Assembly (NCBI GenBank): GCA_035293985.1
Contig: DATGLS010000052.1
Location: 558,001-622,000, forward strand
DNA from: JAVDCA01 sp035293985
Lineage (GTDB): Bacteria > Pseudomonadota > Alphaproteobacteria > Rhizobiales > Xanthobacteraceae
DNA: 64,000 nt
Direction of reading: 5' to 3'
Shown: piece by piece, positions 15,622-23,610 of the stretch
How positions within the stretch are numbered: position 1 is the first letter of the stretch
Layout of the letters: each line of letters opens with the position of its first letter
Made by a program: the position numbers and the translations under genes
The notes under the pieces: model-generated
What the model saw: the letters and a program-made list of their open reading frames with translations, nothing else
The model's database searches: none
What the model was told of the DNA's origin: nothing

Positions 15622-15882
15622 TCAGGCCGTCTTGCGGTGGCGCAAGGTGCGCTCCGCCGGCTTGGCATCGTAGCGCGGATTGGGCGAGCAGAGCGTGTTG
15701 CCGCCGGTGCCGCGGATCTCGTTGAGGCACATCTCGAAGCTGCGCATGCTGCAGTTCTTGTACTGCGTATCGCCGCCCCAGTACTGCGCACACCAGGGCC
15801 CCTCGTAGTACCCGGCCGCCGCCGGCGGCGCTGCGCCGATCCCGATCGCCGCACACACACCGATCGCCATCAAAAATCGCAT
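15622..15882 (-). CDS. DUF3551 family small exported protein
   Basis: The 86-residue product starts MRFLMAIGVCAAIGIGAAPPAAAG (signal peptide). The mature part contains WCAQYWGGDTQYKNCSMRSFEMCL, interrupted only by short spacers, then NTLCSPNPRY. The four spaced cysteines with this Trp/Tyr pattern are characteristic of DUF3551, common in Bradyrhizobium relatives and of unknown function. The ATG at 15882 is taken because it opens the signal peptide. A GGAAT-N17-GTCTTT element upstream groups it with the ECF set. Confidence 0.85.
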   Translation of the reverse strand: MRFLMAIGVCAAIGIGAAPPAAAGYYEGPWCAQYWGGDTQYKNCSMRSFEMCLNEIRGTGGNTLCSPNPRYDAKPAERTLRHRKTA

Positions 15883-15913
15883 CGCGAATCTCCCGATTTG
15901 CCAAGGACCAGGG

Positions 15914-15941
15914 AAAGACTCCGGCACGAGGTCGTTATTCC
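15914..15941 (-). promoter_or_regulatory. Putative ECF promoter (GGAAT-N17-GTCTTT)
   Basis: Minus strand: GGAAT at 15941-15937 and GTCTTT at 15919-15914, about 32 bases before the DUF3551 start. Element and distance match the sites before the QGRP-tail genes. Confidence 0.6.
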
Positions 15942-16038
15942 CATACGCCGCACTATTTGGTGCTGCCTTAAAATAAACGCGAAGCCGGCGCGATGTTGCC
16001 ACGCCGCATCATCTCCCCTGCAGCAAGGAGGATCGGCG

Positions 16039-16218
16039 ATGAAATTTGCGATCGGTTACAAGCTCGACGGCAAGACCGGCCACGACATCGTCGACGCCGA
16101 GGATGCGCTGATCGCGGCGCTCCGCGTCAAGGCGCAGCGCCCCGAGGCGACGATCACCTACGCGCGGCGGCAGAACAAGCGCGGCGACACGCGCCATCCC
16201 CAGCGCGAGGGGCGCTGA
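16039..16218 (+). CDS. Small basic protein of unknown function
   Basis: This 59-residue protein begins MKFAIGYKLDGKTGHDIVDA and has a conserved-looking alpha/beta N-terminus and a very basic tail (RRQNKRGDTRHPQREGR). It has no signal peptide. The strong AAGGAGG site 6 bases before the ATG is the main evidence that it is translated. I do not recognise the family. Transcription direction is opposite to the DUF3551 gene. Confidence 0.6.
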   Translation: MKFAIGYKLDGKTGHDIVDAEDALIAALRVKAQRPEATITYARRQNKRGDTRHPQREGR

Positions 16219-16363
16219 GGCAGCTCCCTCCGTCGCGGCGCGATCTCGGCGCGCGCAACTTTCGCGAAATTGCGCACCTTTCCCAGAATTAATGAACCGG
16301 CCTGTCGGGAACGACGGGCCGCCCGCGCCTCTCCGTTCAACTGCAGCAGAAACGGGGAAGCAC

Positions 16364-16714
16364 ATGCTCGAAATCATCATCATGATCGGCGTGGTCGGCT
16401 GGTTCGCGCGGACCGCCAAGCAGATCGGCCGCAACGGCGTCGCCTGGGGCGCCATGGGCGCGCTCAGCTACTACGTGCCGATGCTCGTCTGCAGCTGGCT
16501 CATCTTTCCGGCCATCCTGCGGCCTTTTCTGACTTATGACAACCAGACCGGACTCCAGCTGCTCGACGTCGCTTTGAGCGTGCTGGTCGGCATTGGATGC
16601 TGCGTCGCGCTGCGGCAAATCCTCAGCGCGCAGGTGCGCGCCCAGCAGACGGCGCCAAGCCAGCACGCAAGCCAACAGCCGCCGACCATCGCGCCGCCGC
16701 CGATTGCACAGTGA
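16364..16714 (+). CDS. Small inner-membrane protein
   Basis: The 116-residue protein has three hydrophobic stretches: MLEIIIMIGVVGWFA at the N-terminus, then WGAMGALSYYVPMLVCSWLIF, then a segment near 65-85 (LLDVALSVLVGIGCCVALRQI). A Gln/Pro-rich tail should be cytoplasmic. A GGGGA site 6 bases before the ATG at 16364 supports this start over an upstream one. Function unknown. A shared terminator separates it from the next convergent gene. Confidence 0.65.
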   Translation: MLEIIIMIGVVGWFARTAKQIGRNGVAWGAMGALSYYVPMLVCSWLIFPAILRPFLTYDNQTGLQLLDVALSVLVGIGCCVALRQILSAQVRAQQTAPSQHASQQPPTIAPPPIAQ

Positions 16715-16754
16715 GCCTGAGACTCGCCGATTGCCTTGACCAAAATCTATTGTT

Positions 16755-16790
16755 GCGGCGGCAGACGGTTGCTCTGCCGCCGCATTTTTA
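16755..16790. terminator. Terminator between convergent genes
   Basis: An 11-base perfect stem (GCGGCGGCAGA, 16755-16765, with 16773-16783) is followed by ATTTTTA on the plus strand. The T run overlaps the stop codon of the converging gene at 16788. Confidence 0.8.
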
Positions 16791-17258
16791 TCTCGGCGCG
16801 GAGGCGCACATCCGCTTCCTGGTCTCGATGGTGCGGACTTGCACGGCCTTGATCTGCTCGACCAACTGCGGAGGAATGCCGCATTTGACCATGTTCGTCT
16901 CGGCGAACGTGAGCCACGCGAGCTCGGCAACGGCGTAGTCGCTGACGAGCTCGCACATTCTCGCCCGCGTCGGCCTTTTCTTGCTCTCGGCTGCGGCCTC
17001 CCTGGCACGCGATTCAACCGCCGTGCGATAGCCGGCCAATTGCTGCTGGCATTTCTGCTGCTCCGGAGTGGGATCGGTCATCGTGCCTGGAGCGGCTGGA
17101 CCGGGCGTCGGCATGGGCTGGGGCATGGGCTGCGGCATGGGTGCGGAAGGCTGGGCGGGCGCAGTCTGTGCCTGCACCGGCGCGGCGGAGCCGGTCGCCA
17201 TCGTCAGCGCGAGCAGGACGACACGCGTCGCTACATTGGCAGAGTTCAGGGATGTCAT
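16788..17258 (-). CDS. Exported Pro-rich protein of unknown function
   Basis: The 156-residue product has a signal peptide (about 1-30, ending APVQA) and a Pro/Met/Gln-rich linker (PMPQPMPQPMPTPGP). A helical domain follows with cysteines at EQQKCQQQL, ARMCELVSDY, VKCGIPPQ and KRMCASAPR. The conserved-looking core is YAVAELAWLTFAETNMVKC. The start at 17258 lies just after the frameshifted SurA-N-like gene (stop at 17270), so the two may be co-transcribed. I do not recognise a family. Four cysteines suggest two disulfides in the periplasm. Confidence 0.65.
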   Translation of the reverse strand: MTSLNSANVATRVVLLALTMATGSAAPVQAQTAPAQPSAPMPQPMPQPMPTPGPAAPGTMTDPTPEQQKCQQQLAGYRTAVESRAREAAAESKKRPTRARMCELVSDYAVAELAWLTFAETNMVKCGIPPQLVEQIKAVQVRTIETRKRMCASAPR

Positions 17259-17269
17259 CTTCCGGCGAC

Positions 17270-17775
17270 CTATCGCGCGTCGCAATCGGGGCACCATCGT
17301 GGGTCGAACGGCTCCGACGGCGCGATCGGGGGGCCAAATCGAAACGCAGGATCCGGAGATGACCGGTAGCGCGACGACCGCACGTATTGCGCCCAGACGA
17401 TGTCGGCACGGATGCGCCGCTTGAGCGCACGCGCATCGACGCCTTGCCGCGCCAGCATCTCGGTCATCTGGTCGGGCGTCAAATGCACGCGCGCGGCCAG
17501 GTTGCCAAAGTCCGCGTCGACCTCCGCATCCGATGGAACGAATCCGCGCCAGCTCATCTCCTGCATCCGATGCGCTTCCTGGCGCAGCTCGTCGATCACC
17601 TCGTCGCGCGTGGGCATCTTGTTCGTCACCAATTGGTCGAGCTTGCCGCGCTGGTCGATGTCGTCGGCGGTGATCCGTTGGCCGTCCGCGACGAGCTCCT
17701 GGGCGAAGACCGGACCGCCGCGAAGACGACAACGGCAAGCAATCCGGTCGCCAAGCATCCGCGCACGCGCGCCAT
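17270..17775 (-). pseudogene. SurA-N-like exported chaperone domain protein, frameshifted in the signal peptide
   Basis: From the ATG at 17775 the frame reads MARVRGCLATGLLAVVVFAA, a good signal peptide, then slips out of register near 17715-17722. The mature domain continues in another frame as VFAQELVADGQRITADDIDQ and ends at 17270. Inserting one base would restore AAAPVFAQ, a normal cleavage region. The domain resembles the SurA N-terminal helical domain. It matches the intact neighbour at 17865-18434 in DGxRITADDIDQ, DEVIDELR and QGVDARxLKR. A single shift could be a sequencing error or recent inactivation. Confidence 0.75.
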
Positions 17776-17864
17776 GACGCCCTCCCCCATCCCATTGCGC
17801 GATGTCGATTGGAACCCGGATGGGCGGCGAATTCGCGGCGAGTCCGTGTCCGATCAAGGACGGG

Positions 17865-18434
17865 CTACGCCGGACGTTGCACGCGTCCGTCAGCCATCCG
17901 CCGCGCCAGCGGCCCGCCGACATCACTCTGCCGCGGGCAGTGAACGCACCAGTCCGGCCCGTCCAGCGAAGGGCCAGGATCCCGCAAGCGCGGCCCCGTG
18001 CTCGGCGGCGGCATAGGTTGATCCTGATTCGGTTTCGACCGCCGCAATTGCTGGCGGGCGATCTCGGCGCGGATCTTCCGCTTGAGCGTGCGCGCGTCGA
18101 CGCCCTGGTGCGAGAGCGCCTGCGTCAGTTGCTCGGCGGTGAGATGCATGCGCCCAGCCATGTTGGCATAGGCGTTGTCGATGTCCCTATCGCTGATGTC
18201 GAGCCCGTATCGTCTCGCCTCGCGCACCCAGAGCGCTTCGTCGCGCAGCTCGTCGATCACCTGCTCGCGCGACGGCAGCTTGTGCGCCGCCAACTGATCG
18301 AACCTGGTACGCTGGTCGATATCATCGGCGGTGATCCGTTCGCCGTCGACGACGACGTCTTGTGCCAAGACAGTGGCCGCCGCCAAGACGGCGACGACAA
18401 GCAGCCCGGCTGCCCGGCATCCGAACACTCGCAC
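17865..18434 (-). CDS. SurA N-terminal-like exported protein
   Basis: The 189-residue protein begins at a GTG aligned with the ATG of its frameshifted downstream copy. Both follow a GGGAGGGCG-type site. It has a signal peptide (to about residue 25, VLAQ) and a domain with DGERITADDIDQR, EQVIDELRDEAL, DRDIDNAYANMA, and DARTLKRKIRAEIA. That pattern matches the SurA N-terminal domain, without the PPIase domains of full SurA. A chaperone-like or pseudo-chaperone role in the periplasm is inferred. The two genes are a tandem duplication. Confidence 0.75.
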   Translation of the reverse strand: MRVFGCRAAGLLVVAVLAAATVLAQDVVVDGERITADDIDQRTRFDQLAAHKLPSREQVIDELRDEALWVREARRYGLDISDRDIDNAYANMAGRMHLTAEQLTQALSHQGVDARTLKRKIRAEIARQQLRRSKPNQDQPMPPPSTGPRLRDPGPSLDGPDWCVHCPRQSDVGGPLARRMADGRVQRPA

Positions 18435-18507
18435 CTCCCGCCCTCCCCGGCGATTGCGTGCGAGAGATTGCAACCTGCATGCGTGGCGATTTCGCGGCGT
18501 TACGGCC

Positions 18508-20115
18508 TCACGCCGCCGCTTCGGCCGGCGCCGGCGTATCGCCCGGCTCGCGCGCCTTGGCGGAGTAGAACGAGGCGTTCTGCTCGCCGCGCAGCGCCTG
18601 GCGGGAGAACTCGATCAGGTGGTGCGATGTGAAGCCCATGCCGAGCACTGCCTCGATCTGGCCGCGCTTGAGCGCCTTCCAGGCCGCGCCCCAGAACTCG
18701 CCGCGATAGTCCGATTGCCAGCCCACACGTCGAGCCACGTTCCAGGCGAGCGTCGCGCCGAGCTTGAGGCCCGGCCAGTTGAGCCGGCCGCGCGCGGGCG
18801 GCTGGAAGCGGTTCGGATAGGTCGCCTCGACCTGGTGCATGTAGCGTTCGAACAGGCGCCTCGGCTCGTAGGCATGTGCGATGCAGCGCCGCCACGACGC
18901 CACCACGTCGTCGTGCGGGCGCAGGAAGCGCACGTTCGATTCCAGCGCCGGGTCGTCGACCAGGCGGCCCGCGGCCGCGAGGCGGTCCCACAGCGGCGTC
19001 TTCGGCAAGGCCTGGAGCAGGTTGAGGGTGAGGATCGGGATGTTCGACTGGTCGATGAAATCGATGATGTGCTGGTCGGTATCGGGCTTGTCGGTGTCGA
19101 GCCCGATGATCATGCCGGCCGTGACCTCGAGGCCGTGCCGGTTCATCGTCGCCACCGACTCGAGCAGCGGGACCATCAGGTTCTGGTCCTTTTTCATGCC
19201 CTTCAGCGCGTCCGGCTCCGGCGTCTCGATGCCGACGAACACCTCGCAGAAGCCGGCCTCGTGCATCAGGGCGAGGATCTCGGTCTGCTTGGCGAGATTG
19301 AGCGTCGCCTCGCACGCGAAGGCGAACGGATAGTAGTTCTGCTTCTGCCACGCGATCAGGTGGTGCAGCATGTCGCGCGCGGCTTTCTTGTTGCCGATGA
19401 AATTGTCGTCGACGAAGTAGATCACCAGCGGCCGCGCCGGCTGGCGCAGCATCGCCTCGAGCTCGGAGGTGAGCTGCGCCGGGGATTTGAGCCGCGGCTG
19501 ACGGCCGTACAGGCCCGGGATGTCGCAGAACTCGCAGCGGTAGGGGCAGCCGGAGGAGAACTGCAGGCTGCCGATGAGATAGCGCGCGAGCGGGATCATG
19601 TCGTAGGCGGGCAGCGGGAAGGCGTCGAGGCCGAGACGCTCCTGCGTCTCGAGGACGATCTGCTTGCCCGGACGCGCAACGCTCGCGTCGAGGCGGCCGA
19701 TCAGGTCGTCGGTCGCGTCACCCAGCTCGCCCACATGCAGATAGTCGAAATCCGGATACATCTCGGGCGCGCCCGAGACCGACGGCCCGCCCAGCGCCGC
19801 GACCTTGCCGGCCGCATGCGCGCGCACGCAGATGTCGCGGATCTGCGGCGCCTGGATGTGCATCCCGGAAACGAGCACCACGTCGGCCCAGGCGAAATCG
19901 GCATCCGTCGCAGGCGTGATGTTCTCGTCGATGAAGCGGACCGGCCATGATCGCGGCATGTAGGCGGCGATCAGCAGCAGGCCCTGCGGCGGCATGAAGG
20001 CGCGCACGCGCCCCATCAACGCGAAGGCATGCTGGAACGTGCCGAACGACGGCGTGTAGGCGGGAAAAACGCACAGCACCCGGCGTTCATGCCGGACCGA
20101 AACTGCAGATCGCAA
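18508..20115 (-). CDS. B12-binding radical SAM protein, HpnP-like (hopanoid C-2 methylase family)
   Basis: The roughly 535-residue protein opens VLCVFPAYTPSFGTF, then a cobalamin-binding domain (VSGMHIQAPQ, LGGPSVSG, DFDYLHVGELGDATD). The radical SAM cluster motif follows, CPYRCEFCDIPGLYG (CxxxCxxC), then FVDDNFIGNKKAARD, LDTDKPDT and LLQALPKTPLWDRL. These phrases strongly recall HpnP, which adds the C-2 methyl group of hopanoids. Close B12/SAM paralogues exist, so the substrate is not certain. No other hopanoid gene is nearby. The start is unclear: I chose an in-frame TTG at 20115. An ATG at 20241 or a GTG at 20079 is possible. Confidence 0.75.
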   Translation of the reverse strand: MRSAVSVRHERRVLCVFPAYTPSFGTFQHAFALMGRVRAFMPPQGLLLIAAYMPRSWPVRFIDENITPATDADFAWADVVLVSGMHIQAPQIRDICVRAHAAGKVAALGGPSVSGAPEMYPDFDYLHVGELGDATDDLIGRLDASVARPGKQIVLETQERLGLDAFPLPAYDMIPLARYLIGSLQFSSGCPYRCEFCDIPGLYGRQPRLKSPAQLTSELEAMLRQPARPLVIYFVDDNFIGNKKAARDMLHHLIAWQKQNYYPFAFACEATLNLAKQTEILALMHEAGFCEVFVGIETPEPDALKGMKKDQNLMVPLLESVATMNRHGLEVTAGMIIGLDTDKPDTDQHIIDFIDQSNIPILTLNLLQALPKTPLWDRLAAAGRLVDDPALESNVRFLRPHDDVVASWRRCIAHAYEPRRLFERYMHQVEATYPNRFQPPARGRLNWPGLKLGATLAWNVARRVGWQSDYRGEFWGAAWKALKRGQIEAVLGMGFTSHHLIEFSRQALRGEQNASFYSAKAREPGDTPAPAEAAA

Positions 20116-20262
20116 GGCAATCCCCGATCCAAAACCCCACCCACCTAGAGCCCGTGAAAGGACGATGCAATTGGGGCAGCTTTGAGTCAACGCCCGGGCG
20201 GCGAGAGAGTTGGAGGACGGGTCGAGCGCCGGCGAAACCATCTCGGAGGTGCGATATTCGAC

Positions 20263-21303
20263 TCAGCCGATGGGTTTCGCTCCGCTCCAACCCGTCCTCC
20301 GAAGCCCGAACATCCGCTCCGCATTACGGTGGCAAATCTTTTCCATCTCGGCCGTGGACAGCTCGAGCGATTGCATCACCGCGATCGTCGATCGGATGTA
20401 GCCTTTGCCCTTCTCGGGATCGAACGGGCAGTCGGAGGCGAACAGCACGTGGTCTGGGGTGAAGAACGAAATCCCGCAGATGGTCGGCGCGCGGGCGCCG
20501 GCGAGCGCGGTGTCGCCGTAGAAATCCTTGAAGTAGTCGAATGGGCGCTTTTTGAGCCGCTTGAGCAGCGCGGCATAGTCCTCGTCGGAGGTGCGCGCGC
20601 CGAGCTGGTCCCAGGAGTGGGCGACCCGCCCTTCGAAATACGGGATGATGCCGCCGAGATGATGGGTGATGATCTTGAGATCGGGGTAGCGATCCATGAC
20701 GCCGGAGAAGACGAGACGGGCGAGCGCGGCGCCGGTCTCGAACGGCCAGCCGATCACGCTGCAGATCTCGTATTTCGATTTGTCCTCGGTGCGGTAGTCG
20801 GCCATCTCCCGGGTGCGGATCGGGTGCAGCAGGATCGGCCGCCCGGATTTCTCGATGATCTCGTAGATCGGCCAGAAATGCTCCGCATCGATCGGCGCGC
20901 CGTCGACGTTGGTGTGCAGCTGGATCGCGTTGGCGCCGTTGGCGAGCACGCGCTCGGCCTCCTTCGCGGCCGCCGCCGGCGCATTCATGGGCAGCGAGGC
21001 GGCCCAGCCGGGAAATCGGTCGGGATGGCGGGCCCTGAGCGCGGCGAGCTCGTCATTGCCGATGCGGGCCCATTCGGGCGCGTGCGCGGCGTCCCACAGC
21101 CGGTCGATCGCCGGCATGGCGAGCGAGAGGATCTGCGAATAGTCCGGGAATGAATCGACGATGCGCAGGCGCTCGTCGAGATCGAACAGCGCCGGGATGC
21201 CGCGGATGCGCTTGCCCATGTCCTTCTGCGCCGCGGGCGTTGCCAGCACGCCGGCGAAGAAGCGCTCGGGGAAGAAGTGGTTGAAGGCGTCGATGTAGCG
21301 CAT
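20263..21303 (-). CDS. Amidohydrolase family 2 (ACMSD-like) protein
   Basis: The 346-residue protein matches the amidohydrolase_2 family, which includes aminocarboxymuconate-semialdehyde decarboxylase. Metal and active-site motifs are ILLHP (about 170), IITHHLGG (about 232) and ASDCPFD (about 297). The N-terminal DxHxH motif reads DAFNH, so the first metal His is replaced by Phe. Members of this branch are hydrolases or decarboxylases of aromatic breakdown products; the substrate here is unknown. It lies upstream of the radical SAM gene on the same strand. Confidence 0.8.
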   Translation of the reverse strand: MRYIDAFNHFFPERFFAGVLATPAAQKDMGKRIRGIPALFDLDERLRIVDSFPDYSQILSLAMPAIDRLWDAAHAPEWARIGNDELAALRARHPDRFPGWAASLPMNAPAAAAKEAERVLANGANAIQLHTNVDGAPIDAEHFWPIYEIIEKSGRPILLHPIRTREMADYRTEDKSKYEICSVIGWPFETGAALARLVFSGVMDRYPDLKIITHHLGGIIPYFEGRVAHSWDQLGARTSDEDYAALLKRLKKRPFDYFKDFYGDTALAGARAPTICGISFFTPDHVLFASDCPFDPEKGKGYIRSTIAVMQSLELSTAEMEKICHRNAERMFGLRRTGWSGAKPIG

Positions 21304-21383
21304 GTCGAGTGCATCCCATTGTTTGCGGAATCGGACCGCGCTCCAAATGATTTATCGGCGCATGTCCCCGCGGAAGGTCAGCC

Positions 21384-21623
21384 CTATGATGGCGAGCTGA
21401 TCCGGGTGGTCGGATCGTGCCGCTCCTTGTCGACCCATTCCCACACGGCCGCCTCGTCCACCTTGAACGCGCGGGCCACGTGGCGCACGAGATCGCAGAT
21501 CAGCAGCCCATAGTGCTCGTGCGAGCTCGCGGTCTTGCTTGGATGGATATGACAGACCACATGGCCGTCGGCCTCGAACATGATCACCAGCGGCTGCTCG
21601 ATCCGCATCGTCTTTTGGGCCAT
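21384..21623 (-). CDS. DUF5076-like small protein
   Basis: This 79-residue protein begins MAQKTMRIEQPLVIMFEADG. It contains the segment GLLICDLVRHVARAFKVD followed by VWEWVDKERHDPTT, which I associate with the alphaproteobacterial DUF5076 family of unknown function. No signal peptide or membrane segment. The ATG at 21623 begins the conserved part. It stands alone. Confidence 0.65.
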   Translation of the reverse strand: MAQKTMRIEQPLVIMFEADGHVVCHIHPSKTASSHEHYGLLICDLVRHVARAFKVDEAAVWEWVDKERHDPTTRISSPS

Positions 21624-21666
21624 CGTAGGGTCCCTCGCCGAGTCACGCCGACAATCGCGCCCGTGA

Positions 21667-21911
21667 CTATTCGATTCGATCTTCCGGCGCCGGCTGCGCG
21701 CCACCCTTGCACCGCATCAGCCGATCAAATGCTCGAAAATCGGCGCGCTTGCGTCCTTCCGCAAAGAACGCTGCCGTATTCATCGCCAGCTTTCTGCGAC
21801 GGCCGTTGCGACAAATTGATTGATGCTGACGCCGTCTTCCCGGGCCCCGCGTTCGACCGCGGCCTTGACCGATCGAGGCAGGCGCAGCGGGTAGGTACTC
21901 TCGACTTTCAT
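21667..21911 (-). pseudogene. HicB/Arc-type antitoxin, frameshifted
   Basis: The first frame reads MKVESTYPLRLPRSVKAAVE, then INQFVATAVAE and stops early. The second frame continues MNTAAFFAEGRKRADFRAFD to LMRCKGG. Restoring one A in a run near 21789-21793 joins them as VAEKLAMNTAAFFAE, the usual form of ribbon-helix-helix antitoxins of about 80 residues. No toxin gene flanks it, so it was an orphan before it broke, or the base is a sequencing error. Confidence 0.7.
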
Positions 21912-22063
21912 GCTCCGATACTCCGCAAATTGGGCGCATGTCGCAACATGAAATTCGTACGCGACTTGAGCCGGTGCTCGCTCGATCCGTGAAGTCCCGA
22001 GCGCAGGCCTCCTTGGCGCGCGCCTGCGTGGTGTGTAAAAGCGCCGCGAAACCATCCTCGTCA

Positions 22064-22203
22064 CCCTGAGGCGCTCGGTCGCGCAGCGACCGAGCCTCGA
22101 AGGGCGACGGTCGAGGTGGCGCCGCTTGCACGCTTGCGGCGCCACCTCGGCCGATCATCCTTCGAGACGCGTCGCTGCGCGACGCTCCTCAGGATGACGG
22201 GAA
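22064..22203. repeat. Palindromic intergenic repeat upstream of the ferredoxin reductase
   Basis: An outer pair, CCTGAGGCGCTCGG...CCTCGAAGG against CCTTCGAGACGCGTC...CCTCAGGATGACG, encloses a perfect inner pair CGAGGTGGCGCCGC / GCGGCGCCACCTCG with a 10-base loop. Repeats of the CATCCTTCGAGACGC type are common between genes in this bacterial group. Confidence 0.7.
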
Positions 22204-22233
22204 TCATTCAATCTCCGTTGTATCCGAGATCAG

Positions 22234-23451
22234 ATGTCCGACCCCATCATCGTCGTCGGCGCCTCGCAGGCGGGGCTGCAGGTCGCCGAATCGCTGCGCG
22301 CCGAAGGCTACGACGGCCCGCTCACCATGATCGGCGACGAGCCGCATCCCCCCTATCAGCGCCCGCCCCTGTCGAAAGCGCTGCTCACCGGCGAGAGCAC
22401 CGAGGATCGGCTGGTGCTGCGCGGCCGCGACCTGTTGGCGAAGCGCAATATCGAGCTCGCGACCGGTGTGCGCGTCGCCGCGATCGAGCGCGCCGGCCGC
22501 CGCGTGCAGCTGTCCGATGGGCGCAGCCTCGCGTATCGCGGCCTTGCGCTCACGACCGGCGGACGGGCGCGCGCGCTCCCGATCCCGGGCGCCGATCTCG
22601 ACGGCGTCGTGACGCTGCGCACGATCGAGGATTCGCGGCGCATCGCGGCCGGCATCGCGCAAGCGTCCGCGGTCGCGGTGGTCGGCGGGGGCTTCATCGG
22701 CCTCGAGATCGCGGCGGCGGCGCGCAAGGCGCAAAAGCCGGTCGTCGTGTTCGAGGCGCTGACAAGGCTGCTGGCGCGCAGCTCGGCGCCGTTCGTGTCC
22801 GATTTCTTCCGCGACGTGCATGCGGCCTCCGGCGTCGACGTGCGGCTCGACACCCAGGTCGCCGCGATCGAGGGCAAAAATGGCCACGCCAGTGCGGTGG
22901 TGACCAAGGACGGCCGTGCCCATCCGGCCGATCTCGTGGTGGTCGGCGTCGGCATCGTCGCCAACGAGGAGCTCGCGCGCGAGGCCGGAATCGCGTGCGA
23001 GCGCGGCATCGTGGTCGACGACTGCTCGCGCACCAGCGACGACGCCATCGTCGCGGCCGGCGACTGCACCGCGCGGCGGATGGCGGACGGCGCGCTGCTG
23101 CGGCTCGAATCGGTGCAGAACGCGATCGAGCAAGGCAAATCGGCGGCTGCCGCGCTGCTCGGCCGCGAGCGTCCGTTCACGGCGGCGCCGTGGTTCTGGT
23201 CCGACCAGTACGACGTGCGCCTGCAGATGGCCGGGCTCTCGGCCGGACACGACCAGATCGTGGTGCGCGGCGCGCCCACGGAGCGCAAGTTCTCGGTTTT
23301 CTATTTCCGCGGCGAGCGGCTGCTCGCGGTCGATACCGTCAACCGCGCGCCCGATCACATCGCGGCGCGCAAGCTGCTCGACGCCGGCAAGTCGCCGACG
23401 TTCGCGCAGGCTCAGGATGAGGGATTCGCGCTGGCGTCGCTGCTGCGGTGA
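22234..23451 (+). CDS. NAD(P)H:ferredoxin reductase-type FAD oxidoreductase
   Basis: The 405-residue protein has an N-terminal FAD Rossmann motif IIVVGASQAGLQVAESLR, the segment PPYQRPPLSKALLTGE, and an NAD(P) motif VAVVGGGFIGLEIAAAARK (about 146-164). A second FAD contact DAIVAAGDCTA (about 271-281) and a C-terminal reductase domain (APWFWSDQYDVRLQMAG) follow. This is the architecture of rhodocoxin/putidaredoxin reductase, which passes electrons to a 2Fe-2S ferredoxin for an oxygenase or P450. A Rieske oxygenase with its ferredoxin lies 6 kb away but is not co-transcribed. Confidence 0.9.
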   Translation: MSDPIIVVGASQAGLQVAESLRAEGYDGPLTMIGDEPHPPYQRPPLSKALLTGESTEDRLVLRGRDLLAKRNIELATGVRVAAIERAGRRVQLSDGRSLAYRGLALTTGGRARALPIPGADLDGVVTLRTIEDSRRIAAGIAQASAVAVVGGGFIGLEIAAAARKAQKPVVVFEALTRLLARSSAPFVSDFFRDVHAASGVDVRLDTQVAAIEGKNGHASAVVTKDGRAHPADLVVVGVGIVANEELAREAGIACERGIVVDDCSRTSDDAIVAAGDCTARRMADGALLRLESVQNAIEQGKSAAAALLGRERPFTAAPWFWSDQYDVRLQMAGLSAGHDQIVVRGAPTERKFSVFYFRGERLLAVDTVNRAPDHIAARKLLDAGKSPTFAQAQDEGFALASLLR

Positions 23452-23610
23452 CGACATAGGATTTAATCTTGCCGCACGATGTCATCAGCCGGCCGCACGG
23501 AAGGCATTGCCCGATAGGATGCGTGTCACCGAGGGCGCAAGAAGGGCTCCCCGGACCGAAGTCTTCGCGCGTGTGCGAGGTCATCACATCGAGCAGACGA
23601 GGTCGCGCCG

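Noticed and set aside
18331..19950. Open frame of 539 codons antisense to the radical SAM gene
   Set aside because: No recognisable domains; the opposite strand has complete cobalamin and radical SAM motifs.
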